From Bacteroides mediterraneensis (lineage in GTDB: Bacteria > Bacteroidota > Bacteroidia > Bacteroidales > Bacteroidaceae), in the NCBI RefSeq assembly GCF_016900355.1, contig NZ_JACJKA010000008.1:49928-113927 (forward strand): 64,000 bases of DNA. The letters run 5' to 3'. The notes beneath the pieces were generated by a model that was not told the DNA's origin, did not search any database, and saw only the letters and a list, made by a program, of their open reading frames with translations. Position numbers and translations under genes: made by a program. Shown one piece after another: positions 1 to 9,178 of this stretch. The stretch's first letter is position 1. Each line of letters begins with the position of its first letter.

Positions 1-815
1 CTCAGTTCTTCCGCAATGGCTTCCGCCAATTCTTCTGTGTTGCCATACATCGTACCATAAGCAATCACCACGCCTTCTTCACCTTCATAGCGGCTCATCT
101 TGTCGTACATGTCCACTACCTTCGGAATGTATTCTTCCCATACCGGTCCGTGAGTCGGGCAAATCATCTTGATAGGCAGACCACCGCATTTCTGCAAAGC
201 TTTCTGTACCGGATTACCAAATTTACCAACAATGTTGGCATAGTAACGGCGCATTTCGTTCCAATAGATATCAGTATTGATGTTACGGTCGATGCAACCT
301 CCGTTCAAGGCTCCGAAGCATCCGAACGCGTCACCTGAGAACAAGATTCCATCCGTTTCATCGAATGTCACCATGGTTTCCGGCCAGTGAACCATCGGCA
401 CCAGATAGAAACGCAGGTTGTGATGTCCGAGTTTCAGGAAATCTCCCTCGCCTACTACGTAACGCTCACCTGTCACGCCATAGTATCCTTCTACCATGTC
501 GAAAGTCTTCTTGTTTCCTACCAGCACAATTTCAGGATAATATTTCTTAATCAATGCAATAGAGCCTGAGTGGTCTGGTTCCATGTGGTTGATAATCAAA
601 TAATCAATCTTACGGTTGCCGATAACACTGCGGATTTTCTTGATATACACTTCGAAAAAAGCGACATCCACCGTATCCACCAGTGCCACCATATCGTCAT
701 CTGCAATCAGATAAGAGTTATAAGATACGCCATAAGGAAGTGGCCACAAATTCTCAAACAATGCTTTTGTGCGGTCGTTCACACCGACATAATGCACTTT
801 ACCTTTAATTTCCAT
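1..815 (-). CDS. Flavodiiron (A-type flavo)protein, 3' end cut by window edge
   Basis: Likely reduces O2 or NO to protect this anaerobe; cytoplasmic. About 271 residues are visible. The N-terminal metallo-beta-lactamase-like di-iron domain carries the ligand cluster NHMEPDH (H77, E79, D81, H82), followed by a second region with GDAFGCFGALNGG. A flavodoxin-like domain begins near residue 250 (AYGTMYGNTEE, the FMN phosphate loop) and is cut off. The start is the ATG at 815, giving MEIKGKVHYVG. The radical SAM gene ends 32 bp upstream on the same strand, so co-transcription is possible. Family assignment rests on the HxExDH ligand motif plus the domain order; whether O2 or NO is the physiological substrate cannot be told. 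Confidence 0.9.
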   Translation of the reverse strand, partial: MEIKGKVHYVGVNDRTKALFENLWPLPYGVSYNSYLIADDDMVALVDTVDVAFFEVYIKKIRSVIGNRKIDYLIINHMEPDHSGSIALIKKYYPEIVLVGNKKTFDMVEGYYGVTGERYVVGEGDFLKLGHHNLRFYLVPMVHWPETMVTFDETDGILFSGDAFGCFGALNGGCIDRNINTDIYWNEMRRYYANIVGKFGNPVQKALQKCGGLPIKMICPTHGPVWEEYIPKVVDMYDKMSRYEGEEGVVIAYGTMYGNTEELAEAIAEEL

Positions 816-847
816 TGATATCCTATTAATTAAAAATACTATATTGT

Positions 848-1783
848 TTATTCTTTTTCCTTATTATAAAACTTACCCTGCCAGGTATCTCTTTCTTGCA
901 GACGACGCTTCATACGGACCGCAAACTCGTAGTTCTTGATTCCCCAGTCGGGGGCTATCAACAACTCTTTGGGCGACTGTGACACGAAACGTTCCAGCAC
1001 CAGATCAGGACGTACACGTTCCAGATAATCAATCACCAGGTCAATATACTCATCCACTTCGTACAAATGGAAGTCCTCGGGATGCTGTTCGTACTCACGA
1101 GCCATACGCGTACCGCGAACCAACTGCAACTGATGCATCTTCAACGTGGTCAGAGGCAAGTCCGACACTTGAGCAGCCTGCCGGATAATGGCCTCATGGT
1201 CTTCTCCCGGTAGTCCTAAAATGACATGACCTCCCACACGTATTCCTCTTTCTGCCGTACGCTTCACGGCATCTGCCGTACATTCAAACGTATGCCCACG
1301 GTTAATCCGTTGCAAGGTATGATTGTCCGTACTCTCAATGCCATACTCTACCAGCAGGAAAGTCCGTCGGTTCAACTCCTCCAAATAATCCAACAGTTCC
1401 TCGGGCATGCAGTCGGGACGCGTACCGATTACCAGTCCTACAACTCCTTCCACCCGAAGGGCATCCTCGTATATCTGACGCAATTTCTCCAGTTCCGCAT
1501 AGGTATTGGTATAAGCCTGAAAATAAGCAAGGTATCTCATCTCCGGATACTTCCGTGCAAAAAAGGCCTTTCCTTCTTCCAGCTGCTCCGTTACCGACTT
1601 GTCCGTCCGGCAATAGGCAGGATTAAACGTCTGATTATTGCAATAGGTACATCCTCCATATCCTTTTACTCCATCCCTGTTCGGACAGGTAAATCCCACA
1701 TTCAGGGAAATCTTCTGCACCTTGAATGGGAAATGAAGCGCCAGAAACTTGGCAAAATCATTGTATCGTGTACGTTCTTCCAT
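848..1783 (-). CDS. Radical SAM protein, TIGR01212/YhcC family
   Basis: Protein of 311 residues from MEERTRYNDF. The radical SAM cluster motif CPNRDGVKGYGGCTYC supplies C33, C45 and C48 for the 4Fe-4S/SAM centre, followed by a TIM-barrel-like core with the GGHVILGLPGED segment typical of this family and of Elp3-like enzymes. The true reaction of the family is not established. An upstream in-frame ATG at 1834 would add 17 residues (MGKVAEKHYL...), but the family normally starts close to the MEERT position, so that start was preferred. It lies just upstream of the flavodiiron gene on the same strand. Confidence 0.85.
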   Translation of the reverse strand: MEERTRYNDFAKFLALHFPFKVQKISLNVGFTCPNRDGVKGYGGCTYCNNQTFNPAYCRTDKSVTEQLEEGKAFFARKYPEMRYLAYFQAYTNTYAELEKLRQIYEDALRVEGVVGLVIGTRPDCMPEELLDYLEELNRRTFLLVEYGIESTDNHTLQRINRGHTFECTADAVKRTAERGIRVGGHVILGLPGEDHEAIIRQAAQVSDLPLTTLKMHQLQLVRGTRMAREYEQHPEDFHLYEVDEYIDLVIDYLERVRPDLVLERFVSQSPKELLIAPDWGIKNYEFAVRMKRRLQERDTWQGKFYNKEKE

Positions 1784-1884
1784 GATTTTACAAATTCGGG
1801 GACAAAGATAATGCTTTTCAGCCACTTTTCCCACAATTCATAAATACAAGAAATACAAAAACCTCCCTACCACGGATAAAACGC

Positions 1885-1920
1885 AAAAAAGGCTGTCACA
1901 GCTTTACCTGCAACAGCCTT
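1885..1920 (-). terminator. Intrinsic terminator of the OmpA-family gene
   Basis: Read on the minus strand, AAGGCTGT pairs with ACAGCCTT around a 16-nt loop, followed by a T run. It lies about 30 bp past the stop of the OmpA-family gene and about 100 bp before the radical SAM start, so it separates the two units. Confidence 0.75.
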
Positions 1921-1949
1921 CAGACTACATTATTTCAATTTAAAAAGAA

Positions 1950-3104
1950 TTATTCCGCTTCATTCAATGTCGCAATACTTACACGGTTCCAGTCCGGTTC
2001 AGAGAACATATCACCTACTCCCTGACCTTCAGCAGTGATACGTGAAGCACTGATTTTGTACTTACTGATCAGCATGTTCTTCACTGCATCTGCACGCTGC
2101 TGAGCCACACGGGCATTGACTTCTGCACTACCTTCCGGAGAAGCATATCCCTTGATAGATACGGTGCTCTTCGGGTTGTTCTTCATATAAGTAGCAATAC
2201 GTTCTACATTCGGAATCTGGTCTGCGCTGATGGCAGTCTTTCCCTGACGGAAAGTAATCACTGATTCCAATGACTTGGAATGGGTGTTCTGAACGATTGT
2301 TTCAACCTGCTTAGGTGCATTCTTCAAATCGGTCAGTTCTTTTGCCAGACGGGCATTCTCAGCTTCTTTCGCATTCAAAGCTTCCTCCTTACGGGCATTT
2401 TCCGCACGCAACGCATTGATAGATTCATTCAACGCATCAACTTCTGCCTGATTATAAGGTTTCTGGATAGTCATGTAATGCTTGCCGTTGCTGCTAGCAA
2501 AATGGTAAGTCACACCTGCCAAGATTTCAATCTTCGACTTGTTGACATTCAGCAATTGTGCACGGTTACCATCCATTCTATAAACAATAGCCGGACGAAC
2601 ATTTACAGTCCATGCCTTTTGCTCACCCAAATTGAAGTTCAAGCTTGCACCGAAACGGCTTACCATATAAGAACGGTCATATCCATAACCCGAGTTCATG
2701 AAGTCATGTCCCCAGCCAAATCCGGCAATACCTTCCACTTCAAACAATCTCGGCTCACCGTTATATCCGAAGAACAGATTATTCAAGTTGATTTTACCCA
2801 ATGCTCCCAAATTCAAATCATCGAAAGCCGTTCTACTCATTGAGGTATTGATACCCGTCAATCCTTCAAAAGATACAGCCAGAACCGGAGTAATCTGCTT
2901 ACCCAGTTCAATACCTGTTTCCGCACGCATGTTACGCCAGAAAGCGGAATGAGCAGCAGGAGTTGTGACTCCACCTTTCACGCCCACATACCAATTGTCA
3001 AGAAAACGAGTTCCCTCGTACGCCTTTTGTGCATTTGCAGAAAGGCCCGTTACAGCCAAAGCTGCAGCTACTAAAATTGTTACCTTTTTCATTTTTTCAT
3101 TCAA
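1950..3104 (-). CDS. OmpA family outer-membrane beta-barrel protein
   Basis: Protein of 384 residues. A signal peptide (MKKVTILVAAALAVTGLSANA) is followed by an eight-stranded-barrel-like N-terminal domain (NWYVGVKGG, repeated aromatic beta strands). A coiled linker with repeated NARKEEALNAKEAENARLA-like heptads spans about residues 225-265. The C-terminal OmpA peptidoglycan-binding domain (ITFRQGK, IKGYASPEG, NARVAQQRADAV, NRVSI) covers about residues 275-380. It probably tethers the outer membrane to the cell wall. Two in-frame ATGs exist at 3104 and 3092; the second gives the more standard signal peptide (MKKV). The barrel could be an adhesion or structural porin; the function beyond anchoring is inferred. 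Confidence 0.9.
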   Translation of the reverse strand: MNEKMKKVTILVAAALAVTGLSANAQKAYEGTRFLDNWYVGVKGGVTTPAAHSAFWRNMRAETGIELGKQITPVLAVSFEGLTGINTSMSRTAFDDLNLGALGKINLNNLFFGYNGEPRLFEVEGIAGFGWGHDFMNSGYGYDRSYMVSRFGASLNFNLGEQKAWTVNVRPAIVYRMDGNRAQLLNVNKSKIEILAGVTYHFASSNGKHYMTIQKPYNQAEVDALNESINALRAENARKEEALNAKEAENARLAKELTDLKNAPKQVETIVQNTHSKSLESVITFRQGKTAISADQIPNVERIATYMKNNPKSTVSIKGYASPEGSAEVNARVAQQRADAVKNMLISKYKISASRITAEGQGVGDMFSEPDWNRVSIATLNEAE

Positions 3105-3233
3105 ACTTTAATTAATCACATTTTTCAATCTCGATGTTTTAATAACTAGAATGTACTTTCAATTGTTTGCGAAATAAATATTATTAACATTTAAAGAGTA
3201 CCTCAATAAAAGGTTACCATATATTCCCCTCTA

Positions 3234-3241
3234 CAAATATA
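3234..3241 (-). promoter_or_regulatory. Probable -7 box for the OmpA-family gene
   Basis: On the minus strand this reads TATATTTG, matching the Bacteroidetes -7 consensus TAnnTTTG. It sits 130 bp before the gene, implying a long 5' leader. T-rich sequence including TTTG lies upstream, partly shared with the tRNA terminator. Confidence 0.5.
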
Positions 3242-3255
3242 AAAAAGTAAAAAAC

Positions 3256-3290
3256 AAAAAAGGTGTCCTGATAACTCAGAACACCTTTTT
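3256..3290 (-). terminator. Terminator after the tRNA-Gln pair
   Basis: Minus strand: AAAAAGGTGTTCTGA pairs with TCAGGACACCTTTTTT, leaving a short loop and ending in a T run. It directly follows the downstream tRNA-Gln. Confidence 0.75.
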
Positions 3291-3291
3291 G

Positions 3292-3362
3292 TTGGGCTAC
3301 TCGGATTCGAACCAAGAAAAACAGGACCAGAATCTGTTGTGTTACCATTACACCATAGCCCA
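3292..3362 (-). tRNA. tRNA-Gln (anticodon CTG), copy 1
   Basis: A 71-nt cloverleaf on the minus strand: acceptor TGGGCTA with TAGCCCA, discriminator A, D arm GTGT/ACAC, anticodon loop TTCTGGT giving CTG, and T arm CTTGG-TTCGAAT-CCGAG. The CCA end is not encoded. The anticodon stem has one A-C mismatch at its inner end. Identical in sequence to the copy 42 bp away. Confidence 0.9.
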
Positions 3363-3404
3363 ATAGTGCTTTGTCTCCTCCGTGGAAACGCGGCAAAAAA
3401 GAAG

Positions 3405-3475
3405 TTGGGCTACTCGGATTCGAACCAAGAAAAACAGGACCAGAATCTGTTGTGTTACCATTACACCATAGCCCA
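3405..3475 (-). tRNA. tRNA-Gln (anticodon CTG), copy 2
   Basis: Same 71-nt cloverleaf as the neighbouring copy, with the CTG anticodon. The two genes are in tandem on the minus strand and are probably co-transcribed, this copy first, ending at the hairpin at 3256-3290. Confidence 0.9.
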
Positions 3476-3637
3476 AAATCGAAAGAACGATTGTCATCCT
3501 TTTTGTTTGACGGTGCAAAGGTACAACATTTTTGGAACATACAAAGCATTCGGGCATTTTTTTCTTCTCAAAAACATATTTTTCTTCTTTTTTCAGCTTC
3601 TTTCAGGCAAAAATTTTCTGATATACGGAAAAGCAAG

Positions 3638-3645
3638 TATATTTG
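3638..3645 (+). promoter_or_regulatory. Probable -7 box for rsfS-ftsH-cdsA
   Basis: TATATTTG matches TAnnTTTG and lies 53 bp before the rsfS start, in the expected place for the operon promoter. Confidence 0.6.
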
Positions 3646-3698
3646 CCCTACTTATTATATAAAGAACTTTATTTGTAAATATAGGAAGATTCAAAAGA

Positions 3699-4058
3699 AT
3701 GAACGAAACAACAAATTTAATAGAAAAAATCACTGAAGGGATTCAAGAAAAAAAAGGAAAACAGATTGTCATTGTCAATTTAACTGAAATAGAAGATACC
3801 ATCTGTAAATATTTTGTCATTTGTCAAGGAAATTCACCAAGCCAGGTTTTGTCTATCGTAGACTCTATCAAAGAGCATGTGAGAAAAGAAACCGGAATCA
3901 AAGCATATGGCATAGACGGACAGCGAAATGCCCAATGGGTAGCAATGGATTACAGTGATGTCATTGTACATGTATTCCTACCGGAAGTACGGAATTTTTA
4001 TAATCTGGAACACTTGTGGGCAGATGCCAAATTAACGCGTGTACCAGATTTAGACTAA
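3699..4058 (+). CDS. rsfS: Ribosome silencing factor RsfS
   Basis: Protein of 119 residues, the full usual length. It binds ribosomal protein uL14 on the large subunit and blocks subunit joining under slow growth. Diagnostic segments of the Iojap/RsfS domain are visible: ICKYFVICQGNSPSQV, KEHVRKETG, AYGIDGQRNAQWVAMDYSDVIVHVFLPEVRNFYNLEHLWADA. First gene of an operon with ftsH 15 bp downstream; promoter box at 3638-3645. Confidence 0.95.
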   Translation: MNETTNLIEKITEGIQEKKGKQIVIVNLTEIEDTICKYFVICQGNSPSQVLSIVDSIKEHVRKETGIKAYGIDGQRNAQWVAMDYSDVIVHVFLPEVRNFYNLEHLWADAKLTRVPDLD

Positions 4059-4073
4059 TAAAACAAGAAAATT

Positions 4074-6122
4074 ATGAGCAATAATACAAATAATAAACCT
4101 AAACTCAATGTGCCACGTTTCAGCTTGACGTGGCTTTACATCATTATAGCCATGATTTTTGCCTTCCTTTACTTCTCGGGAGATGAAGGAAGCGCCTCAA
4201 AAGAAGTGAACTATACGGAATTCCAGGATATGGTCACCAAAGGATATGCAGACAAAATCGTGGCTTACGACAATAATACTATAGAAATGTATATCAAGCC
4301 GGAGCACATTGTGGACGTATTCAAAAAAGATGCGACCAAAGTGGGAAGAAGTCCGGCTGTCAACGTACAGATTGGTTCCATGGAAGCATTGGATAAATTT
4401 CTGGACGAACAGACGAAGGCTGGAAATTTCACAGGCTCCATCCAATACGAAAAGAAAAGTGACTATTTCAGCCTGATTCTTTGGAATGTATTACCTTTTG
4501 TCGTACTCATTGCCATCTGGATGTTTGCCATGCGACGCATGGGAGGTGGCGGAGGTGCCGGTGGCGCATCGAACGTATTCAACGTGGGCAGAAGCAAAGC
4601 ACAGCTTTTTGAAAAAGGAACCAACCGCATCACCTTCAAGGACGTAGCCGGACAAGCAGCTGCCAAACAGGAGGTACAGGAAATCGTAGACTTCTTGAAA
4701 CAACCGCAAAAATACACGGAACTGGGAGGTAAAATACCTAAAGGTGCCTTGCTGGTAGGCCCTCCGGGAACTGGAAAGACCCTGCTGGCCAAGGCTGTAG
4801 CTGGAGAAGCTGATGTACCGTTCTTCTCCATTTCCGGTTCTGACTTCGTAGAAATGTTTGTGGGTGTGGGTGCATCCCGCGTACGCGATTTGTTCCGTCA
4901 GGCCAAAGAAAAAGCTCCATGCATCATTTTCATCGATGAAATTGATGCTGTAGGACGTGCCCGTGGAAAGAACCCAAGCATGGGAGGAAACGACGAGCGT
5001 GAAAACACCTTGAACCAGTTGCTGACAGAAATGGACGGATTCGGTTCCAACAGTGGAGTCATCATCCTGGCTGCTACCAACCGAGTAGATATCCTGGATA
5101 AGGCCTTGCTGCGTGCCGGTCGTTTTGACCGTCAGATTTATGTAGACCTGCCGGACTTGAACGAACGGAAGGAAGTATTTGGCGTACATTTGAGACCTCT
5201 GAAACTGGACGACACTGTAGACGTAGACCTGCTGGCCCGCCAGACTCCGGGATTCAGCGGAGCAGATATAGCCAATGTATGTAACGAAGCAGCCCTGATT
5301 GCCGCCCGTCACCAAAAGAAGAGCGTAGGCAAAGATGATTTCCTGGCTGCGATAGACCGTATCGTAGGTGGACTGGAAAAGAAGACGAAAGTGATGACCG
5401 CAGCCGAAAAGCGGGCCATCGCCCTGCACGAAGCAGGTCATGCCACGATTTCCTGGTTCTTGGAACATGCCAATCCGCTGATCAAGGTAACCATCGTACC
5501 GAGAGGACGTGCCTTGGGGGCAGCCTGGTATCTGCCTGAAGAACGCCAAATTACCACCAAAGAACAGATGCTGGACGAAATGTGTGCTACCTTGGGAGGA
5601 CGTGCGGCCGAAGAACTCTTTATCGGACACATCTCTACAGGGGCCATGAACGACTTGGAACGGGTGACCAAACAGGCATACGGTATGATCGCCTATGCAG
5701 GTATGAGCGACAAACTGCCAAACCTATGTTATTACAACAGCAACGAAGACTACAGCTTTACCAAGCCGTACAGTGAACATACTGCCGAACTCATTGACCA
5801 GGAAGTACAGAACATGATCAATGAACAATACAGCAGAGCAAAAGAATTGCTGAAGGAACACAGTGAAGGACATAACCAACTGGCTCAGATGCTGATAGAA
5901 CGGGAAGTGATTTTTGCAGAGGACGTGGAACACATCTTCGGCAAACGTCCGTGGACTTCACGTTCGGAAGAAATCATGGCTGCCAACGAACAGGCTGAAG
6001 AAGCCAAACGTTTGGAGAACAAGACACAGACCGCTGAATCTGCACCTGCAGAAAAGACCGAGGAAAAGCCGGAAGACCAACCTGCTACTGACGAACCTCA
6101 GTCCACTGCAGAAGATAAATGA
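4074..6122 (+). CDS. ftsH: ATP-dependent zinc metalloprotease FtsH
   Basis: Membrane-anchored AAA+ protease of 682 residues that degrades misfolded and regulatory membrane and cytosolic proteins. Two membrane segments flank a periplasmic domain (about residues 18-35 and 130-152). A glycine-rich hinge follows ([13 protein letters not shown]), then the AAA module with Walker A GPPGTGKT (from residue 229), Walker B IIFIDEID and the second region of homology. The M41 zinc site HEAGH starts near residue 452. The C-terminus is a Glu/Ala/Pro-rich tail of about 45 residues. Middle gene of rsfS-ftsH-cdsA. Confidence 0.97.
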   Translation: MSNNTNNKPKLNVPRFSLTWLYIIIAMIFAFLYFSGDEGSASKEVNYTEFQDMVTKGYADKIVAYDNNTIEMYIKPEHIVDVFKKDATKVGRSPAVNVQIGSMEALDKFLDEQTKAGNFTGSIQYEKKSDYFSLILWNVLPFVVLIAIWMFAMRRMGGGGGAGGASNVFNVGRSKAQLFEKGTNRITFKDVAGQAAAKQEVQEIVDFLKQPQKYTELGGKIPKGALLVGPPGTGKTLLAKAVAGEADVPFFSISGSDFVEMFVGVGASRVRDLFRQAKEKAPCIIFIDEIDAVGRARGKNPSMGGNDERENTLNQLLTEMDGFGSNSGVIILAATNRVDILDKALLRAGRFDRQIYVDLPDLNERKEVFGVHLRPLKLDDTVDVDLLARQTPGFSGADIANVCNEAALIAARHQKKSVGKDDFLAAIDRIVGGLEKKTKVMTAAEKRAIALHEAGHATISWFLEHANPLIKVTIVPRGRALGAAWYLPEERQITTKEQMLDEMCATLGGRAAEELFIGHISTGAMNDLERVTKQAYGMIAYAGMSDKLPNLCYYNSNEDYSFTKPYSEHTAELIDQEVQNMINEQYSRAKELLKEHSEGHNQLAQMLIEREVIFAEDVEHIFGKRPWTSRSEEIMAANEQAEEAKRLENKTQTAESAPAEKTEEKPEDQPATDEPQSTAEDK

Positions 6123-6151
6123 AAGAAAACTATTTGCTAACATAAAACAAC

Positions 6152-6997
6152 GTGAAAAACAACTTTATCCAACGTGCTATCACAGGAGTAATTTTTGTAG
6201 GCGTCCTGGTAGGATGCATCCTATGGGACCCTATTTCTTTTACCCTGTTGTTCGCACTCATCAGCGCGTTGACCATACATGAATTCGGAACCATTGTCAG
6301 CAAGCAACCGGATGTAGAAATCAACAAACCCATCTGCATGCTGGCCGGCATATTCCTGTTCTTTGGCTTCGCTTATCTGGGTGTCATGCCAAGACAAACC
6401 GAGGTATTGATACCGTATTTATTTCTGATCCTCTACCTGCTGGTCAGCGAACTCTATCTGAAAAAGAAGAATCCGCTGAACAACTGGGCGTATGCCATGA
6501 TGAGCCAAGTGTATATTGCGCTTTCGTTCGCCATGCTGAACGTACTGGCCTATCATTCTACGGGCGGTTCTTCTCCTTATAATGTACAGTATAATCCGAT
6601 ACTGCCTTTATCCATCTTCATCTTTACCTGGATAAATGATACGGGAGCCTACTGTACAGGAATGTTGTTTGGGAAACATCGCTTGTTCGAGAGAATCTCA
6701 CCCAAGAAATCATGGGAAGGTTCGATTGGAGGAGGTATATTCAGTGTGATTGCGGCCGTAGTAATGGCTCATTTCTTTCCATTCATGTCATTGGGAGTAT
6801 GGATCGGACTCGCTCTGACGGTAGTGGTTTTCGGTACGCTGGGCGACCTGACAGAATCGCTACTGAAGCGTACTTTGGGAATAAAAGATTCGGGAAATAT
6901 TCTCCCGGGACACGGAGGTATGCTCGACCGGTTTGACAGCACGCTGATGGCGGTTCCAGCAGCAGTAGTATACCTATATATAATATCTTGCTTTTAA
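6152..6997 (+). CDS. cdsA: Phosphatidate cytidylyltransferase
   Basis: Makes CDP-diacylglycerol from phosphatidic acid and CTP, the branch point of phospholipid synthesis in the inner membrane. The 281 residues form about seven to eight hydrophobic segments. The family signature near the C-terminus is clear: KKSWEGSIGGG, then GDLTESLLKRTLGIKDSGNILPGHGGMLDRFDS, with catalytic acidic residues. The start codon is GTG at 6152 (MKNNFIQRAITG), 29 bp after ftsH; no better ATG lies near. Third gene of the rsfS operon. Confidence 0.95.
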   Translation: MKNNFIQRAITGVIFVGVLVGCILWDPISFTLLFALISALTIHEFGTIVSKQPDVEINKPICMLAGIFLFFGFAYLGVMPRQTEVLIPYLFLILYLLVSELYLKKKNPLNNWAYAMMSQVYIALSFAMLNVLAYHSTGGSSPYNVQYNPILPLSIFIFTWINDTGAYCTGMLFGKHRLFERISPKKSWEGSIGGGIFSVIAAVVMAHFFPFMSLGVWIGLALTVVVFGTLGDLTESLLKRTLGIKDSGNILPGHGGMLDRFDSTLMAVPAAVVYLYIISCF

Positions 6998-7027
6998 AAG
7001 TCTATTCTTTCTATATCCAACAAATAC

Positions 7028-7070
7028 AAGTCCTCCATTCATTTGGAATGTGAGGACTTATTCTTTTTCT
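7028..7070 (+). terminator. Terminator of cdsA, overlapping the lpxB 3' end
   Basis: AAGTCCTC pairs with GAGGACTT around a 16-nt loop, followed by a T-rich tail on the plus strand. The stem overlaps the last codons of the convergent lpxB gene. The minus strand lacks a clear T run, so it most likely serves cdsA. Confidence 0.65.
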
Positions 7071-8196
7071 GTTGTAGGCATTCTATCATTTGAGAAGCAG
7101 CCCTGTCGGAAGCTCCGCCCTCACCGAGCAGATTAATCAAGCTCTTATATCCCTGCAACATCTGTTCCCGGCCCTCAGCGCCTGGAAGAATCCGGGCCAG
7201 CTGCGCCTTCACATTTTCCACCGTCATTCCATCAGCCACCAGTTCGGCCACCACTTCACGCCCGGCAATCAGATTGACCAGCGAGATATATTTTACCTTT
7301 AATATATGCCGCCGCAAAAACGACACGAGCTTGCCGGCTGCCGTATAGTAACATACCACCTGAGGAACGCGGAATAATGCCGTTTCCAGGGTAGCCGTAC
7401 CGCTCGTCACCAAAGCAGCCGTGGCGTGGGAAAGCAAATCATAGGTCTGCCCGAACACAATCTCGGCATTCTCTCCCATATAGGCCCGATAAAACTCCGG
7501 TGCAATGCTCGGCGCCCCTGCGATAACGAACTGATATTCTGGAAACGCCCGGGAAGCTTCTATCATACGCGAAAGATTGTCTTTTATTTCCTGCTTCCGG
7601 CTACCAGCCAGTAATGCTACGATAGGTTTGCTGCCCAGTTTGTTACGTGTCACAAACTGAGCAAAATCTTCCGAGTATGCCTGTTGGAAACCATCGACGG
7701 CATCCACACACGGATTGCCCACATAATGAATAGGATAGGAATGTTTCTCGAAGAAATCCACTTCAAACGGAAGGATGGAAAACAGCTCATCCACATCGCG
7801 CTTGATGTTCTTGATGCGATATTCTTTCCACGCCCATATTTTGGGCGAGATATAATAAAAAATCGGGATGCAAGTATGCGCCTTAATATATTCGGCAATT
7901 TTCAGGTTGAACCCCGGATAGTCAACCAAAATCAATACATCCGGCTGCCAACCGACAATATCTTGCTTGCAAAAGTCCATGTTCCGGAAAATCGTACGCA
8001 AATGCAATAAAACCGGAATGAATCCCATGTAGGCCATATCCTTGTAATGCTTGACCAAGGTGCCTCCCACGGCCGCCATCAAATCGCCTCCGAAAAAGCG
8101 AAATTCAGCAGCTGAATCATTCTTTTGCAAGGCTTTCATCAAATTGGAAGCATGCAAATCACCCGAAGCCTCTCCTACAATCAAATAGTATTTCAT
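7039..8196 (-). CDS. lpxB: Lipid-A-disaccharide synthase
   Basis: Joins UDP-2,3-diacylglucosamine and lipid X to form the lipid A disaccharide, at the cytoplasmic face of the inner membrane. The 385 residues show the GT19 hallmarks: GEASGDLHASNLMKAL at the N-terminus, LVDYPGFNLKIA, YYISPKIWAWKEYR, LLAGSRKQEI and the LVTSGTATLETAL segment near residue 260. Its ATG overlaps the surE stop as ATGA, so translation is probably coupled. The end overlaps the cdsA terminator. Confidence 0.96.
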   Translation of the reverse strand: MKYYLIVGEASGDLHASNLMKALQKNDSAAEFRFFGGDLMAAVGGTLVKHYKDMAYMGFIPVLLHLRTIFRNMDFCKQDIVGWQPDVLILVDYPGFNLKIAEYIKAHTCIPIFYYISPKIWAWKEYRIKNIKRDVDELFSILPFEVDFFEKHSYPIHYVGNPCVDAVDGFQQAYSEDFAQFVTRNKLGSKPIVALLAGSRKQEIKDNLSRMIEASRAFPEYQFVIAGAPSIAPEFYRAYMGENAEIVFGQTYDLLSHATAALVTSGTATLETALFRVPQVVCYYTAAGKLVSFLRRHILKVKYISLVNLIAGREVVAELVADGMTVENVKAQLARILPGAEGREQMLQGYKSLINLLGEGGASDRAASQMIECLQQKKNKSSHSK

Positions 8197-8966
8197 ACCT
8201 GAAAATTCCAGTGAGTCATCTCTTCCTTCAAAGCATAAGCCGTCACATCAATCTGTGTGGGGGTAATAGCCACATAACCATGATCAAGCGCCCAATGGTC
8301 CGTATCTTCCGCATCCTGTTCATTATTCTTGTAAGAGCCTGTCAACCAATAATAGTAACCTCCTCTCGGATGCTCTGCCTTCACAAATTCATTGGTCCAC
8401 ACGCCATTTGTCTGTCGGCAGACACGTACACCTTTCAATTCCTTTACGTTGGGAAAGTTCACATTCAGGCAAGTACCTAAAGGCAAACCATGTTCCAGCA
8501 CCTCCTCTACAATACGCTGTATATACGGGAATGTAGGAGTAAAATCCGCTTCCGCATCATGATTGCAAAGAGAAAAGCCCACCGACGGGATACCTTTCAA
8601 ACATCCTTCAATCACCACTCCCATCGTACCGGAATAATGTACATTGACCGAAGAATTATCTCCGTGGTTGATTCCGCCAATCACCATATCGGGCACCCGA
8701 GGAACCAGTTCGTGCAAGGCCAGCTTCACACAGTCTACCGGTGTTCCTGTACAACTATATAAAACAAAGCCAGATTCTGAAGCCAATTGTTTGCAACGCA
8801 AAGGATGCTCTGACGTAATGGAACCTGAAGCTCCCGAACGGGGACCGGAAGGAGCTACTACCATCAAATTAGCCATAGGTCGCAACACTTTTATCAATTC
8901 CTGAATTCCTTTTGCAGCATAGCCGTCGTCGTTCGACAACAGCAGAAACGGTTTCTCTTTCATCAT
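8193..8966 (-). CDS. surE: 5'/3'-nucleotidase SurE
   Basis: Metal-dependent nucleoside monophosphatase, cytoplasmic. From MMKEKPFLLLSNDDGY the protein has 257 residues, the normal length. The metal-binding LSNDDG motif, the APSGPRSGASGSIT loop and GGINHGDN are intact. A longer in-frame reading to 9044 adds 26 unrelated residues and is not favoured. First gene of surE-lpxB (4-bp stop/start overlap). Confidence 0.95.
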   Translation of the reverse strand: MMKEKPFLLLSNDDGYAAKGIQELIKVLRPMANLMVVAPSGPRSGASGSITSEHPLRCKQLASESGFVLYSCTGTPVDCVKLALHELVPRVPDMVIGGINHGDNSSVNVHYSGTMGVVIEGCLKGIPSVGFSLCNHDAEADFTPTFPYIQRIVEEVLEHGLPLGTCLNVNFPNVKELKGVRVCRQTNGVWTNEFVKAEHPRGGYYYWLTGSYKNNEQDAEDTDHWALDHGYVAITPTQIDVTAYALKEEMTHWNFQV

Positions 8967-9051
8967 ATTATCATTCAATCTTTTTATGAGTGTAAAGTTA
9001 CAACAAATCTTAATCTTACCAAACCGGGTCACACAATTAAGCAAAAATATA

Positions 9052-9059
9052 TATCTTTG
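9052..9059 (+). promoter_or_regulatory. Probable -7 box for parA operon
   Basis: TATCTTTG matches TAnnTTTG. It lies 120 bp before parA, leaving a leader that contains an 8-bp stem (TGACTTTT...AAAAGTCA) and the 11-bp palindrome TGACACTGTCA at 9127-9137. Confidence 0.6.
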
Positions 9060-9178
9060 CCCGCGTGAAGTTATTAACAGATGAGGTGACTTTTCAACAC
9101 TTTCCCAAAAGTCATGGAATTTTAATTGACACTGTCACCAATTATTAGTTACTTCGCAATCAGAATAAACTGATTAAT

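Noticed and set aside
1226..1843. 205-residue open frame antisense to the radical SAM gene
   Set aside because: Shadow frame; the radical SAM cysteine motif is on the minus strand.
4491..5630. 379-residue open frame antisense to ftsH
   Set aside because: It is a shadow of the ftsH coding frame, with no domain-like sequence; ftsH is certain on the other strand.
8967..9044. Extended N-terminus for surE
   Set aside because: The extra 26 residues have no similarity to SurE, which starts just before the SNDDG motif.
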